Positions 35,972-45,988 are shown, counted from the first letter of the stretch. The stretch: DNA of 64,000 nucleotides from Massilia sp. W12 (GCF_037300705.1 NZ_CP147776.1:4526001-4590000); one strand, 5' to 3'. Notes: generated from the sequence alone by a model not told the origin. Made by a program: numbers and translations.

Positions 35972-36457
35972 ATGCCCTCTTTTGACACAGTTTCCGAAGC
36001 CAATATGATCGAAGTGCGCAACGCCATCGACCAGTCCAACAAGGAAATTTCCACCCGTTTCGACTTCAAGGGCAGCGACGCCCGGATCGAACAAAAAGAA
36101 CGCGAACTGACCGCCTTTGCCGATTCCGATTTCCAGCTGACCCAGGTGCGCGACGTGCTCACCGCCAAGCTGACCAAACGCGGCGTCGATGTGCGCTTTA
36201 TGGATCTGGGCAAGATTGAAAAAATCGGCGGCGATAAAGTCAAACAGGGCATCCGCATCAAAAATGGCATCGAAACTGAAGACGCCAAGAAAATTCAGCG
36301 TATTATCAAAGACAGCAAGATCAAGGTGCAAGCCTCGATCCAGGGCGATGCGGTGCGCGTCACCGGCGCCAAGAGGGATGATCTGCAAGCCGTGATTGCA
36401 TTGCTCAGGCGCGAAGTCAAAGACTTGCCGCTGGAATTCAATAACTTCCGCGACTGA
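35972..36457 (+). CDS. yajQ: YajQ-family nucleotide-binding protein
   Basis: This 161-residue protein begins [20 protein letters not shown] and contains [19 protein letters not shown], the YajQ signature. YajQ proteins bind nucleotides, and cyclic di-GMP in some species, and act as regulators. The length is the family norm. AAGGA precedes the ATG. It leads a probable three-gene operon with the next two genes, closed by a terminator at 37467. Confidence 0.96.
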   Translation: MPSFDTVSEANMIEVRNAIDQSNKEISTRFDFKGSDARIEQKERELTAFADSDFQLTQVRDVLTAKLTKRGVDVRFMDLGKIEKIGGDKVKQGIRIKNGIETEDAKKIQRIIKDSKIKVQASIQGDAVRVTGAKRDDLQAVIALLRREVKDLPLEFNNFRD

Positions 36458-36474
36458 GTGAAACAAGGTGCAGC

Positions 36475-36747
36475 ATGGCTCGATACAAGTTTCCGGCGCC
36501 CAGGACGCAAAGCGGTCAAAAAACGCAGACTTTTGATCCCTATGTGTCAATTCTGGAGCGTGACTACCCGCGCATTCTGGAAAACATCCAGATGCTGTGG
36601 GGATTTGATGAAATGAATGATTTCTTTCGCAAACTCTCCATCGATGATCGTGGCGACCGTCAGGGTTTTCCGCCCGAAGCCTGGGAAGAAATACGCGCCC
36701 TGATGGACTTGCATCTGTTCATCGTGCCGGAAAAACATACATTCTGA
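36475..36747 (+). CDS. Conserved small hypothetical protein (90 aa)
   Basis: This acidic, helix-rich protein has the core DPYVSILERDYPRILENIQM, then WGFDEMNDFFRKLSIDDRGD and RQGFPPEAWEEI. No named family is recognised, though the compact and regular pattern is clearly protein-like. It lies 17 bases after yajQ and two bases before the next gene, indicating cotranscription. Confidence 0.8.
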   Translation: MARYKFPAPRTQSGQKTQTFDPYVSILERDYPRILENIQMLWGFDEMNDFFRKLSIDDRGDRQGFPPEAWEEIRALMDLHLFIVPEKHTF

Positions 36748-36749
36748 TC

Positions 36750-37415
36750 ATGCGCACCTCGCTCTCCACCCTCTGCTCTGTGTTGTTGCTGAGCCTTGCA
36801 GCTCATTGCAACGCCCTGGAAATCGGTCTGGCCGGCATCTTCCCCGGCAAAGCCTTACTGGTGGTGGATGGCGCGCCGCCCAAGTTATACGATGTCGGCG
36901 CCAAACTGGGCGAGCAAGCACGCTTAGTCAGCGTGGAGCGCGACAGCGTGCAAATTGAAATCAATGGCAAGCGCCGCACTTTCCGCATGGGCGAACATGT
37001 GCGCAGCAGCGGCATTGACAGCGGCGAAGCCAACAGCAGCGGCGTCCGGCAAAAAGTCGTGCTGCCGGTCGGCAGCGGCGGCCACGTCTATACCAATGTG
37101 CAAGTCAACGGCGTCTCGGTGCGCATGGTGTTAGACACTGGCGCCACCCTGATCGCCCTGCCCGCACGCGATGCGCAACGCATCGGCCTGGATTATCGCA
37201 AAGGCCGGCTGATCCAAATGAATACCGCGAATGGCGCCAATCAAGCTTATCTGGTGAAACTCGATAGCGTCAAAATCGGCGATTTGAGCATCAATGCCGT
37301 CGATGCCAGCGTGCTGGAAAGCGGCCTGGATCAAGCCCTGCTCGGCATGTCTTTTTTAAATCGCACCAATATGGTGCGCGAAAACGATAAAATCACCCTG
37401 GAAAAACGTTTTTAA
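36750..37415 (+). CDS. Secreted retropepsin-like aspartic protease (TIGR02281-type)
   Basis: This 221-residue protein has a signal peptide (about 1-23, MRTSLSTLCSVLLLSLAAHC). The catalytic motif VLDTGATLIALPARDAQRIG contains the single Asp-Thr-Gly of clan AA. The second half has LLGMSFLNRTNMVRENDKI, the usual end of the fold. As in retroviral proteases the enzyme should act as a dimer. The substrate is unknown. Confidence 0.9.
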   Translation: MRTSLSTLCSVLLLSLAAHCNALEIGLAGIFPGKALLVVDGAPPKLYDVGAKLGEQARLVSVERDSVQIEINGKRRTFRMGEHVRSSGIDSGEANSSGVRQKVVLPVGSGGHVYTNVQVNGVSVRMVLDTGATLIALPARDAQRIGLDYRKGRLIQMNTANGANQAYLVKLDSVKIGDLSINAVDASVLESGLDQALLGMSFLNRTNMVRENDKITLEKRF

Positions 37416-37466
37416 GCCAATCCGGATGAAACGTTTCAGCGCCTGCCTGCTCCAAGCCCACACGCC

Positions 37467-37486
37467 GCCGCCTCAGGCGGCTTTTT
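37467..37486 (+). terminator. Terminator of the yajQ operon
   Basis: GCCGCC (37467-37472) and GGCGGC (37476-37481) form a stem with a TCA loop, followed by five T. Confidence 0.8.
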
Positions 37487-37504
37487 ACTTCACAGGATAA
37501 GCGT

Positions 37505-39544
37505 ATGAAGAAATCAATGCGTCTGCTGGCGATAGCCATGGCCGGCATGTGTCAATATGCAGTGGCGAATCAAGCCGCGCCGGCCAACGCCGCCCCCGCC
37601 AGTGAGATACTGGCCCCCAATCCGAATTTGCGCGCAGACGGCATTCCGCCGATTTCAGCAGCGCTGGCGCAAAAAATCGCCCCCTATACCGAATTCCGCC
37701 CGCGCCGCCTGCTCGACTGGCATCCGCAAAAACGCCAGATCCTGCTCTCCACCCGTGGCAAAGGAAACACCCAGCAACTGCACATCAGCGATGGCCCGGA
37801 TGCGCCCTTGCGCCAAATCACCGACTTCGCCGACCCGGTGCGCGACGCCAGTTTCCAACCCACCCACGGCGAATTTCTGGTGTATCTGAAAGATGAAGGC
37901 GGCAATGAAGCCGGTCAAGCCTACCGCCTGGATCTGGCCAGCGGGGCCAGCATGCGGCTGTCCGACCCGGATCAAAAAAATGGCGTTGGCGGCTGGGACA
38001 GCAAAGGCCAGCGCATCGTGATTTTCTCAACCCCCTTGGATCGCACCGCCAAGGGCGCCACGCGTGCGGAAATCTCGACCGACGTGTGGCTGGTCGATCC
38101 CCTGGCGCCGCAGGACAAGCGCAAGCTGGCCAGTTTGCCGGGCGGCGGCTGGGGCGGCTTTCAGTTTTCGCCGGACGATAAAAAGCTGCTGGCGCTGAAT
38201 TACACTTCCGCCAATTCCGCCTCAGTCTGGCTGCTGGATGTGAAAAGCGGCAAGGCGCGCGAAATTTTGCCGGCTGGCGCAGCAAGCGCGCCGGTGCGCT
38301 GGCATCACCCGCGTTTCTCCGCTGATGGCAAGAGCATCTTTGTGGCTGGCGATGCGGATGGCGAATTCATGCAATTGAACAAAGTCGATCTGAAAAGCGG
38401 CAAGCGAACCATATTGAGCCAAGCGATTCCCTGGGATGTGACGGAAATTGATCCCTCCCCCGATGGCCGTCTGGTCGCGCTGCGCATCAATCGCGACGGT
38501 TTGCAGGAATTGCATATGTTTGACGCCAAAAGCGGCAAGCAACTGGCGCAACCAGCGCTGCCGCCGGGCGCCGTGGAACGCCTGGTCTGGCGCCACAAAG
38601 GCCCGGGCAAAAAGGGCCTGCACAGTGAATTGGCGCTGACCATCAATTCCAGCAAAAGCCCGGGGGAAATCTGGACGCTGCCGCTGCAGGGCGGCAGCGC
38701 AGGCCCGGCGCAAGCCTGGACGCGACAAGACCCCGGCACGCTCGACAGCAGCGAGTTCCCCGATACAGAAATTGTGCGTTGGCAAAGTTTTGATATGCGC
38801 AGCATCAGCGGCTTGATCACGCGCGCCCCGGCGCACAAATTCAAAGGCCGGCGCCCGGTCTTGATCTCGATTCACGGCGGCCCGGAAGCACAAGCCACCA
38901 TCGGCTTTTTGAGCCGCCACAATTACGCCATCAATGAACTTGGCATCACCCTGATCCAACCGAATGTGCGCGGTTCCTCCGGCTATGGCAAAACCTTCCT
39001 CAAACTCGATAACGGCGTGTTGCGCGAAGACTCGGTGAAGGACATCGGCGCCTTGCTGGACTGGATCGCTGCACAGCCGGATCTCGACCCGAATCGCGTG
39101 ATGGTGATGGGCGGCAGCTATGGCGGCTATATGAGCCTGGCGGTCTCGACCCACTATGCCGAGCGCATCGCCGGCGCGGTGGATATGGTCGGCATCTCGC
39201 ATTTCACCACCTTCCTGGAACGCACCGAGAGCTATCGGCGCGATTTGCGCCGGGTCGAATATGGCGATGAGCGCATCCCCGAAATGCGCGCCTTCTTCGA
39301 CAAAATCGCTCCGCTCAACAATGCCGACAAAATCCGCAAACCGCTGTTTGTGGTGCAAGGCAAAAACGATCCGCGCGTACCAGTGCATGAAGCCGAACAA
39401 ATTGTCGCGCGCGCCAAGCAAAACAAGGCCCCGGTCTGGTATTTGCTGGCCGACAATGAGGGACATGGCTTTGCACGGAAAAACAATCAAGACTTTTATT
39501 ACGCGGCGCTGGCCACCTTCATGCAGGAATATCTTTTGAAGTAA
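37505..39544 (+). CDS. Secreted S9 family prolyl oligopeptidase
   Basis: This 679-residue serine peptidase has a signal peptide (about 1-21), an N-terminal propeller with FSPDDKKLLALNY-type blades, and a C-terminal alpha/beta hydrolase. The catalytic triad is Ser538 in GGSYGGYM, Asp622 in KNDPRVPVHE, and His654 in NEGHGFARK. It cleaves short peptides, probably in the periplasm. It ends at a bidirectional terminator shared with the convergent carboxypeptidase. Confidence 0.94.
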   Translation: MKKSMRLLAIAMAGMCQYAVANQAAPANAAPASEILAPNPNLRADGIPPISAALAQKIAPYTEFRPRRLLDWHPQKRQILLSTRGKGNTQQLHISDGPDAPLRQITDFADPVRDASFQPTHGEFLVYLKDEGGNEAGQAYRLDLASGASMRLSDPDQKNGVGGWDSKGQRIVIFSTPLDRTAKGATRAEISTDVWLVDPLAPQDKRKLASLPGGGWGGFQFSPDDKKLLALNYTSANSASVWLLDVKSGKAREILPAGAASAPVRWHHPRFSADGKSIFVAGDADGEFMQLNKVDLKSGKRTILSQAIPWDVTEIDPSPDGRLVALRINRDGLQELHMFDAKSGKQLAQPALPPGAVERLVWRHKGPGKKGLHSELALTINSSKSPGEIWTLPLQGGSAGPAQAWTRQDPGTLDSSEFPDTEIVRWQSFDMRSISGLITRAPAHKFKGRRPVLISIHGGPEAQATIGFLSRHNYAINELGITLIQPNVRGSSGYGKTFLKLDNGVLREDSVKDIGALLDWIAAQPDLDPNRVMVMGGSYGGYMSLAVSTHYAERIAGAVDMVGISHFTTFLERTESYRRDLRRVEYGDERIPEMRAFFDKIAPLNNADKIRKPLFVVQGKNDPRVPVHEAEQIVARAKQNKAPVWYLLADNEGHGFARKNNQDFYYAALATFMQEYLLK

Positions 39545-39560
39545 GGCGCTTGCAGGCATA

Positions 39561-39597
39561 AAAAAACGGGCGGCAGGTTTGACCTGCCGCCCGTTTT
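39561..39597. terminator. Bidirectional terminator between convergent peptidase genes
   Basis: A perfect 16-bp inverted repeat with a TTG loop: AAAACGGGCGGCAGGT (39563-39578) and ACCTGCCGCCCGTTTT (39582-39597). A/T tracts on both sides let it work in both directions. Confidence 0.93.
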
Positions 39598-39612
39598 CAT
39601 GTCAACGGCAAC

Positions 39613-41871
39613 TTATTGCCAGCTCACCTTCAAGCTGGCGCCCGAGGAAGCCGCATAACCATACAGGCCGATATACCAGGTTCCGGCAGCCGGTGCGGCA
39701 TTGCTGCAGGTTTCGGTATTCGTGCTGCCGTTTTTGCGGCAGCTGTAGCTGCTGGTGGTCGGCTTGGCGTTGAGCTGGGTATACAGATCAATATCGCCCG
39801 TGCCGCCGGATGTGGCGACGGTGAAGTTCTTCGCCCCGGCCGGCAACACCACCTTGTAATACTTCCACGCCTTGCTGCCCACGCTGATGCTGCTCACCGT
39901 TTGGCCATTGCTGAGCGTCGGCGTGTCGTCGGTCACGCTGATGTTTTTGCTGACGGATGAGGACAAACCATCATTGTCTGTCACCGTCAACTGCACGGTA
40001 TAGGTTCCGCCGCTGGCGTAGGCATTGCTGGGATTGGCGCTGGTGGAGGTTTTGCCATCGCCAAAATTCCAGTTGTAGCCGGTGATCGTGCCATCATCCG
40101 TGCTGCGGTTGGTGAAATTCACCGTCAAGCCGCTCGCCGCACTGTCAAACGCTGCTGTCGGCGGGGTTCCTTGCGCCGCGCCGACATTCACAAAAGTGGC
40201 TGTCACCGCGCCCCAATTGCCGGCGCTGTCGCGACCGCGCACATACACCAGATGTTTGCCATCGCTCCAGCCAGTGGTGTCAAGCGTGGCGCGCACCTGC
40301 TCCACGCCGCTGTTGAAAGCGCCATCCGCCGCCGTCATCGGTTTGGCCACGGCGCCAGCGACCCAGGGCGGCGTATCGACAAAATATTCCGCCGCCGCCA
40401 CGGTTTGCGTCGGCTCTGTGCCATTGCTTTGGTTAAAGCGGGTGTCGTCCAGGGTCGCGCTCAGGGTCACATTCGCCCCGCTGCCGCTGGCCGTGACGGT
40501 GTGCGCTTCCGGGCCGGCGGCCACGGTGTAAGGATTGCGGCTGGCTTTGGCCGCGTACACCAGGGCCGGCATATTGCCCGGCAAAATCGTCCCGTTGTAA
40601 TAGCTGCATTGCTCAAAGAAGGCGGTGCCGAGTTCAAAGGTGAAGGCGGCCACGCCCAGTTCGCCGTAGCTGGGGCCATCGCTGGTGCCATCGGTTTCAT
40701 ACAGATCCAGCGAGCGTTGCGGGGTGTGCTTATTCCAATACGAGAATTTGCGCGCCAGGGTGGCAAGTTGCCCGTCATTGCCCGCCACCGGGCCATTCGT
40801 GCCCCAGGGATAAAGCAGCAGGCGGCCATGGCTGTGGATATCAAGATGGATGCCGGAAGTATCCGCCGGCGCGGGGTCGGTGCGATTCGGGCCGCGCCGA
40901 TCCGGCCAGATCTGGCGGATATAAGCTTCAATCGCTTTCACTTCCGGCTCAGAGCCGGCAGTCGGGCCACGGTAGGTATCATTACACACCGAGCCGGAAG
41001 AGCCGGCGCCGTTGGTGGAATTCCAGCCAAAGGTGAAATTGCGGTTCAAATCCGCGCCGCGCGAATTGCTGGTGGCGCCGCAGTAATTGGTGTTGGTGTT
41101 TTTGCGCCACAAAATGCCGCCCTCGGCTTTTTTGCGCCCGTCCGGGTTGGTCACCAGCAGGATATGCACTTCGTGATGATCCAGAATCCAGGTCATTTCC
41201 GCGTCGCTGCCATAACCATTCACCAGCTTTTTGGCGAATTCCAGCGCCAGCGGGGTGGTGGTGTATTCGCGCGCATGGATGCCGGCCTGGATGAATAAAA
41301 TCGGCTTGCTGCCGGTTTTTTGCGTATTCGTCAGCTTCAAGACTTTCAGGTCATAGCCGGCTGCATTGTTTTGCGTGCGCTCCCAGGATTTGCCTATCGT
41401 GACCCAGGACGCCAGTTGCGGTTTGGCGGCGATCAGGCCATCCGCCGTGGAAAACACCTCTTCCACCGTCGGATAGCAGGAATAATTCGGGATGCCGGCA
41501 AGCATTTGCTGGCGCGGCAGCTTTGCATTGTGTTCGCGCGCCATCTGCAATTGCTGCGCCTGCCAGAGCCGGTCACGCTCCAAGCGGAAACCGGCGGCGC
41601 GCAGCTCCTTCGCTTCCGCCGGATTCACCATCACCACCATATAACCCAGCTCGTATTTCGATTCCAGGGTTTCATACTTGCTGTGCGCAATCGCGCGCGC
41701 AGCTTTGATATCGCGGAAATAGGCGCGCATCACTTCGCGCTTTTCACTTTCCTTGACTGCCGCCTCCTGATGCGCCCAGGCCGGAGCCGCCGCGCCGCCT
41801 AACAGCGTAATCCCGGATAGCGCGAAAATCGCCGCCAGCAAGCGCCGGCTGCCTTGTTGCAAAGTCCTCAT
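39613..41871 (-). CDS. Secreted M14 zinc carboxypeptidase with PKD and PPC domains, copy A
   Basis: This 752-residue protein has a signal peptide (about 1-33), a propeptide-like part, and an M14 domain. The zinc ligands are His199 and Glu202 (GIHAREYT) and His346 (LDIHSHG), and the catalytic Glu413 lies in FTFELG. A beta-rich region follows (about 450-560). Then comes a PKD domain (about 565-650, NWNFGDGKTS) and a PPC domain (about 655-752, DIDLYTQLNAKP). The PPC is often removed after secretion. It is paralogous to the gene at 43040-45289 and ends at a bidirectional terminator. Confidence 0.95.
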   Translation of the reverse strand: MRTLQQGSRRLLAAIFALSGITLLGGAAAPAWAHQEAAVKESEKREVMRAYFRDIKAARAIAHSKYETLESKYELGYMVVMVNPAEAKELRAAGFRLERDRLWQAQQLQMAREHNAKLPRQQMLAGIPNYSCYPTVEEVFSTADGLIAAKPQLASWVTIGKSWERTQNNAAGYDLKVLKLTNTQKTGSKPILFIQAGIHAREYTTTPLALEFAKKLVNGYGSDAEMTWILDHHEVHILLVTNPDGRKKAEGGILWRKNTNTNYCGATSNSRGADLNRNFTFGWNSTNGAGSSGSVCNDTYRGPTAGSEPEVKAIEAYIRQIWPDRRGPNRTDPAPADTSGIHLDIHSHGRLLLYPWGTNGPVAGNDGQLATLARKFSYWNKHTPQRSLDLYETDGTSDGPSYGELGVAAFTFELGTAFFEQCSYYNGTILPGNMPALVYAAKASRNPYTVAAGPEAHTVTASGSGANVTLSATLDDTRFNQSNGTEPTQTVAAAEYFVDTPPWVAGAVAKPMTAADGAFNSGVEQVRATLDTTGWSDGKHLVYVRGRDSAGNWGAVTATFVNVGAAQGTPPTAAFDSAASGLTVNFTNRSTDDGTITGYNWNFGDGKTSTSANPSNAYASGGTYTVQLTVTDNDGLSSSVSKNISVTDDTPTLSNGQTVSSISVGSKAWKYYKVVLPAGAKNFTVATSGGTGDIDLYTQLNAKPTTSSYSCRKNGSTNTETCSNAAPAAGTWYIGLYGYAASSGASLKVSWQ

Positions 41872-43039
41872 CTCAAAGTCTCCGTGTTATATGCATGATC
41901 AAGCCATGCTGTTTGCCGCCCATGCGGGCGCTTTGCAACCCATGTTGCAAATCTTGCGTGCGATGACTTTCTGCGGCCATCTGCGCTGAATATGGTGATG
42001 CCAAGAACGCGTACAAACTGCCCGCCGCCCGGCCTGCCAGGCAGCGTAATAAATACGACTGATAAAGCGGAAGAATGCTGAAGAAGCGCGGAACCGGCCT
42101 CTGAAATCAAGAAAAAGATTAACACACTGCGGCGCAAGGTGGCGTTTTTTATCTATCAATCCATTTGCAAACCTGGGGTCGCAAAGCCACAAAGGAAGCG
42201 GCTGAAGCTGACATCTGACGCATGCCGCCAGCATTGTCATGCAAGTGTATAGATTGCCACAACGCGAATACTTTCTTGTGCGGCGCCAAAACCGGGCCCC
42301 AATTCGCTATCGCTGAGCAAAGGCGGAATCATGTCGCAAGAGAGTTGCAACAAAGCGGCTTGCCTTTGGATATTTCAGTATTGCGCAAAGGCGCACCGCA
42401 TAAATTGGTGGTCAGCAAACTGCCCAGCTGGCGCGAACAACGGCGCAAGCAAGAACAGTCGGTACGGGAAGCGCTGGCGGCGTGGCCGCCAGGATGAAGG
42501 CGGGTGGATGGAAATCAATGGCGGCAGGCTTGAATTGCGCTTACATAAGGAAAAATCGTGACTAGTCAGCCGAATTCCGGCCATCAGAGTAGGCTGGTTT
42601 GAGCGAAGCGATAAGCCGGCGTCGGCAGCGTTTGCGTCTGCCAAGCTTTGGAATTCCGCCTGAGCAACGATGGCGTCGCGTGCCCCCCCTGTTGGCTGAA
42701 TTTTACCGAGATGCGTGCGCAGGGCGCCGGGATTGTCAAGGTTCGTGCTGAGAGCATTTTCCAAGACACGCCGGGCGATGATCTCTTCAGACGTCTTAGC
42801 CGAAGCGACGAGGCTGGATAGCTCCTCCTTCCAGGAAGAGAGGGATTGATCTTGAAATGATTGCATATAGATCTCATCAATTGATAATGCCGTGATCACG
42901 CAAAACCCAAAGCAAAATTCTACGCGCCGATTCCGTCATCAGGAATAGGCATCATACCCTGGTTGAACATGGGAATATCAGTGCGCGACTCATGCTGATC
43001 GACCAATACCGCATGCGCGCAAGGAACGAGGACATTCTC
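41872..43039. other. Gap between the two carboxypeptidase genes with coding remnants
   Basis: This 1.17-kb stretch has no complete recognisable gene. A plus-strand frame (about 42290-42497) reads PQFAIAEQRRNHVARELQQS, later LRKGAPHKLVVSKLPSWREQ and ends REALAAWPPG. It looks like the decayed end of a real protein. A minus-strand frame (42375-42866/42899) is listed separately. No transposase is seen. Confidence 0.5.
42375..42866 (-). CDS. Doubtful hypothetical protein between the carboxypeptidases
   Basis: The N-terminal half (MQSFQDQSLSSWKEELSSLV, SAKTSEEIIARRVLENALST) is helical and protein-like. The C-terminal part is basic and runs opposite to the plus-strand remnant, so it is probably not natural. 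The start could be ATG 42866 or 42899. No family is recognised. It may be a fragment left by rearrangement. Confidence 0.3.
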   Translation of the reverse strand: MQSFQDQSLSSWKEELSSLVASAKTSEEIIARRVLENALSTNLDNPGALRTHLGKIQPTGGARDAIVAQAEFQSLADANAADAGLSLRSNQPTLMAGIRLTSHDFSLCKRNSSLPPLISIHPPSSWRPRRQRFPYRLFLLAPLFAPAGQFADHQFMRCAFAQY

Positions 43040-45289
43040 TCACTCCCACCCCACCCGCACACTCGCGTTATACGCCACCCCATATCCGAACAAGCCAATC
43101 ACCCACTTGCCTGCCGCTGGCGCCGGGTGCAGGCAGCTGGCGGTGTTGCCGGGGCCGTCGTGGCGGCAGGCAAAGGCGCCGGCGGAAGGTTTGCCGCCGT
43201 GGCGGGTGTACAGATCAATATCGCCCACGCCGCCGCTGACTTGCACGTTCAGGTTTTTCGCGCCGGCTGGCAGTTCGACTTGGAAGTAACGCCAGCTTTT
43301 GGCCGGCACGCCGATGCTGTTTGCGGTTTGGCCGTTGCTCACATTGGGAATCTCATCCTGCACCTCGATTTGCCGGCTGAGGCTGGCTGTGGCGCCTTCG
43401 TTGTCTGTCACGGTTAATTGCACGGTGTAGGCGCCGGCGTGCGCATAGGTGTAGGCGGGATTGGTGCGGAATGAGCGCGCGCCGTCGCCAAACTGCCATT
43501 CGTAGCGTTGAATGGCGCCGTCGTCTGTGCTGCGGTTTTTGAAATCGACTTGCAAACCCCGCGCGCGCACATCAAAGGCGGCGTTCGGCGGCGTGACCTG
43601 GCTTTGGCCAATGTACAGCCAGGTGGCGCTGAGCGGCCCCCAGTTGCCCTGGCTGTCGCGCCCGCGCACATACAGCAAATGCTTGCCGGCGCGCATGGCG
43701 CTGACATCCAGCAGCGCAGCCGCCTGTTCTTGCGGACTGTTGAATGCGCCATCGCTGGCTTGCATGGGGATGGCTTGTGCACCGGCGCTCCAGGGCGGCA
43801 GGCCGATATACAATTCCGCCGCCGCAACATTGCGTATCGCTTCGCGCCCATTGCTGTGCTGGTAACGTGTCCCGTCCAGGGCGGCGCTGATATTGACGTA
43901 GCGCCCTGCGCTGCGCTGCGCATACAGACTGTGCGCATCCGGCCCTTGTGCGAGGAGATACGGGGCGCGGCTGGCTTTGGCGGCGTAGATCAGGGCCGGC
44001 AGATTGTCCGGCAGGATGCTGCGCTGGTAGTCGTTGCAGGATTCAAAAAACGCTGTGCCAAGTTCAAAGGTGAGCGCGGCCACGCCCAGTTCGCCATAGC
44101 TCGGGCCATCGCTTGTGCCGTCGGTTTCATATAAACCCAGTGCGCGCTGCGGGGTGTATTTGTTCCAATACGCGAGTTTGCGCGCCAGGGTGGCGAATTG
44201 GGCTTGATTGCCGGCGGGCGCGCCTTTTGTGCCCCAGGGATACAGCAGCAGCCGGCCATGACTGTGCAAATCCAGGTGCAGACCGGAAACATCGGCGGCG
44301 GCGGCATCGCTGCGTTGCGGCCCGCGCCGGTCGGGCCACAGGCTGCGGATGTATTGCTGAATCGCCTGCACTTCCGGCTCTGAGGCGGCTTGCGGGCCGC
44401 GATAGGTTTCGCGGCAGGGATCAGCGGATGAGCCGGCGCCGTTGCTGTCATTCCAGGCAAACGAAAAATTGCGGTTCAAGTCCACTCCGCGCCACGGGCT
44501 GTTGGCGCCGCAATATGCGGTGTTGGTGTTTTTGCGCCATAGCAGGCCGCGTTCGGCTTGCTTGCGCCCGTCCGGGTTGGCGACCAGCAGAATGTGTATT
44601 TCGTGGTGGTCCAGAATCCATGTCAGGTCGGCGTCCACCTCATGTCCCTGCAGCAGACGGCTGGCGAATTCCAGCGCGAGCGGGGTGGTGCTGTATTCGC
44701 GCGCATGGATGCCGGCTTGCACCAACAGAATCGGCTTGGGGCCGGGGATGTGGCGATTGCTGAGTTTTAAGACTTTCAAGTCATAGCCGGCTTGCGCGTT
44801 TTGTGTGCGCTCCCAGGAACTGCCGATGATTTGCCAGGCCGCCAGATGCGGTTTCGCGGCAATCAGGGCGTCGCCTTTGGCGAACACTTCTTCCACCGTG
44901 GGATAGCAGTTGTAATACTGAATGCCGCTGAATTCCGGCGCGGCGGCGGCTTGTTTGTCTTGCTGTCTGGCGTGTTGTTTGGCTTGTTGTTTGGCGTGCT
45001 GCACCTGGCGCGCCAGCCATTGCGGATCGGGCTTTAACTGAAATCCGGCGGCGCGCAATTCCTGTGCTTCCTGCGGATTCACCAGCACCACCATATAGCC
45101 CAGTTCGTATTTCGATTCCAGCGTTTCATATTTGCCGTGCGCAATCGCGCGCGCCGCCTGAATGTCGTGGAAATAGGCGCGCACCAGGCTGCGCGCGGCC
45201 CCGTCTTGCCCGCTGTGCGCCAGTGCGCTGCCGCACAGGGCGAGGCCGGGCAATATGCGCCATAATTTGCTTAATCGCTGTGTGTTCAT
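43040..45289 (-). CDS. Secreted M14 zinc carboxypeptidase with PKD and PPC domains, copy B
   Basis: This 749-residue paralogue of copy A has the same order of domains. A signal peptide lies at about 1-24. The M14 zinc ligands are His195 and Glu198 (GIHAREYS) and His342 (LDLHSHG), with Glu409 in LTFELG. A PKD domain (YEWQFGDGARS) and a PPC domain (DIDLYTRHGGKP) follow. An extra Gln/Lys-rich linker at 99-117 (AKQQAKQHARQQDKQAAAAP) distinguishes it from copy A. Both copies keep all catalytic residues. Confidence 0.95.
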   Translation of the reverse strand: MNTQRLSKLWRILPGLALCGSALAHSGQDGAARSLVRAYFHDIQAARAIAHGKYETLESKYELGYMVVLVNPQEAQELRAAGFQLKPDPQWLARQVQHAKQQAKQHARQQDKQAAAAPEFSGIQYYNCYPTVEEVFAKGDALIAAKPHLAAWQIIGSSWERTQNAQAGYDLKVLKLSNRHIPGPKPILLVQAGIHAREYSTTPLALEFASRLLQGHEVDADLTWILDHHEIHILLVANPDGRKQAERGLLWRKNTNTAYCGANSPWRGVDLNRNFSFAWNDSNGAGSSADPCRETYRGPQAASEPEVQAIQQYIRSLWPDRRGPQRSDAAAADVSGLHLDLHSHGRLLLYPWGTKGAPAGNQAQFATLARKLAYWNKYTPQRALGLYETDGTSDGPSYGELGVAALTFELGTAFFESCNDYQRSILPDNLPALIYAAKASRAPYLLAQGPDAHSLYAQRSAGRYVNISAALDGTRYQHSNGREAIRNVAAAELYIGLPPWSAGAQAIPMQASDGAFNSPQEQAAALLDVSAMRAGKHLLYVRGRDSQGNWGPLSATWLYIGQSQVTPPNAAFDVRARGLQVDFKNRSTDDGAIQRYEWQFGDGARSFRTNPAYTYAHAGAYTVQLTVTDNEGATASLSRQIEVQDEIPNVSNGQTANSIGVPAKSWRYFQVELPAGAKNLNVQVSGGVGDIDLYTRHGGKPSAGAFACRHDGPGNTASCLHPAPAAGKWVIGLFGYGVAYNASVRVGWE

Positions 45290-45358
45290 CTGTGTCCCAG
45301 ATTGTGTTGACTGCCGCCACTCCGGCGCCGTACCGTTGCCAGCGTATTGCGCGGCGCA

Positions 45359-45988
45359 TCAGGCAGACGGGGCCAGCCGCGCCATCGCCTGCGCCAAAGC
45401 CTGCTGCTGCGGCGCGCCTTGCTCCAGTGCGGCGATCACGCTGTGCAGATCAGCCGGTTCCCGATTCTGGCTGCATTTGCATTTCAGCTCCATGCTGCGC
45501 ACCCGCAGTTCGATGCCGACGATAGCGCGCAACATTTTTTCGGTGTAGTCCGGCGGCGCGTCTTCTATGCGCCAGGGATGTTCCTGTCCCGCTTCATGGT
45601 GCGCGGTGAGTTCAGTGAGGAAGCTGCGCAGCCAGACCGGATCGTCGATCGCGCGCAAATCGGCTTGCACATGCGCCACCAGATAATTCCAGGTCGGCAC
45701 TGCTTTGCCGTGAATTTTTTTGGAAGCGTACCAGTTCGGTGAAATATAGCCTTGCTCAGCCTGAAACACGGCCAGACATTCACCCGCCTGACGCCAGAGC
45801 GGATTGGCGCGCGCCACATGGCCGCGCAAAATCAGGCTGCCATCTTGCTGCGCATAGCAATGCAAGGGGATATGGTCGGCCTGCAATCCCTCCCCGGTAT
45901 GGCGCACGATGCAGGCCAGCGGGAATGCTTGCGCCAACTGAACAAAAAGCTGCGGATCTTGTGAGCGGTAGTGGGATGGCGTGTACAT
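45359..45988 (-). CDS. PaiB-type FMN-binding protein (putative negative regulator)
   Basis: This 209-residue protein begins MYTPSHYRSQDPQLFVQLAQ and contains HVARANPLWRQ and SPNWYASKKIHGKAVPTWNY, the PaiB flavin-reductase-like signature. In Bacillus PaiB represses sporulation and protease genes; in Proteobacteria its role is unclear. ATG 45988 is chosen because it begins the conserved domain. The longer open frame upstream is not protein-like. Confidence 0.9.
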   Translation of the reverse strand: MYTPSHYRSQDPQLFVQLAQAFPLACIVRHTGEGLQADHIPLHCYAQQDGSLILRGHVARANPLWRQAGECLAVFQAEQGYISPNWYASKKIHGKAVPTWNYLVAHVQADLRAIDDPVWLRSFLTELTAHHEAGQEHPWRIEDAPPDYTEKMLRAIVGIELRVRSMELKCKCSQNREPADLHSVIAALEQGAPQQQALAQAMARLAPSA

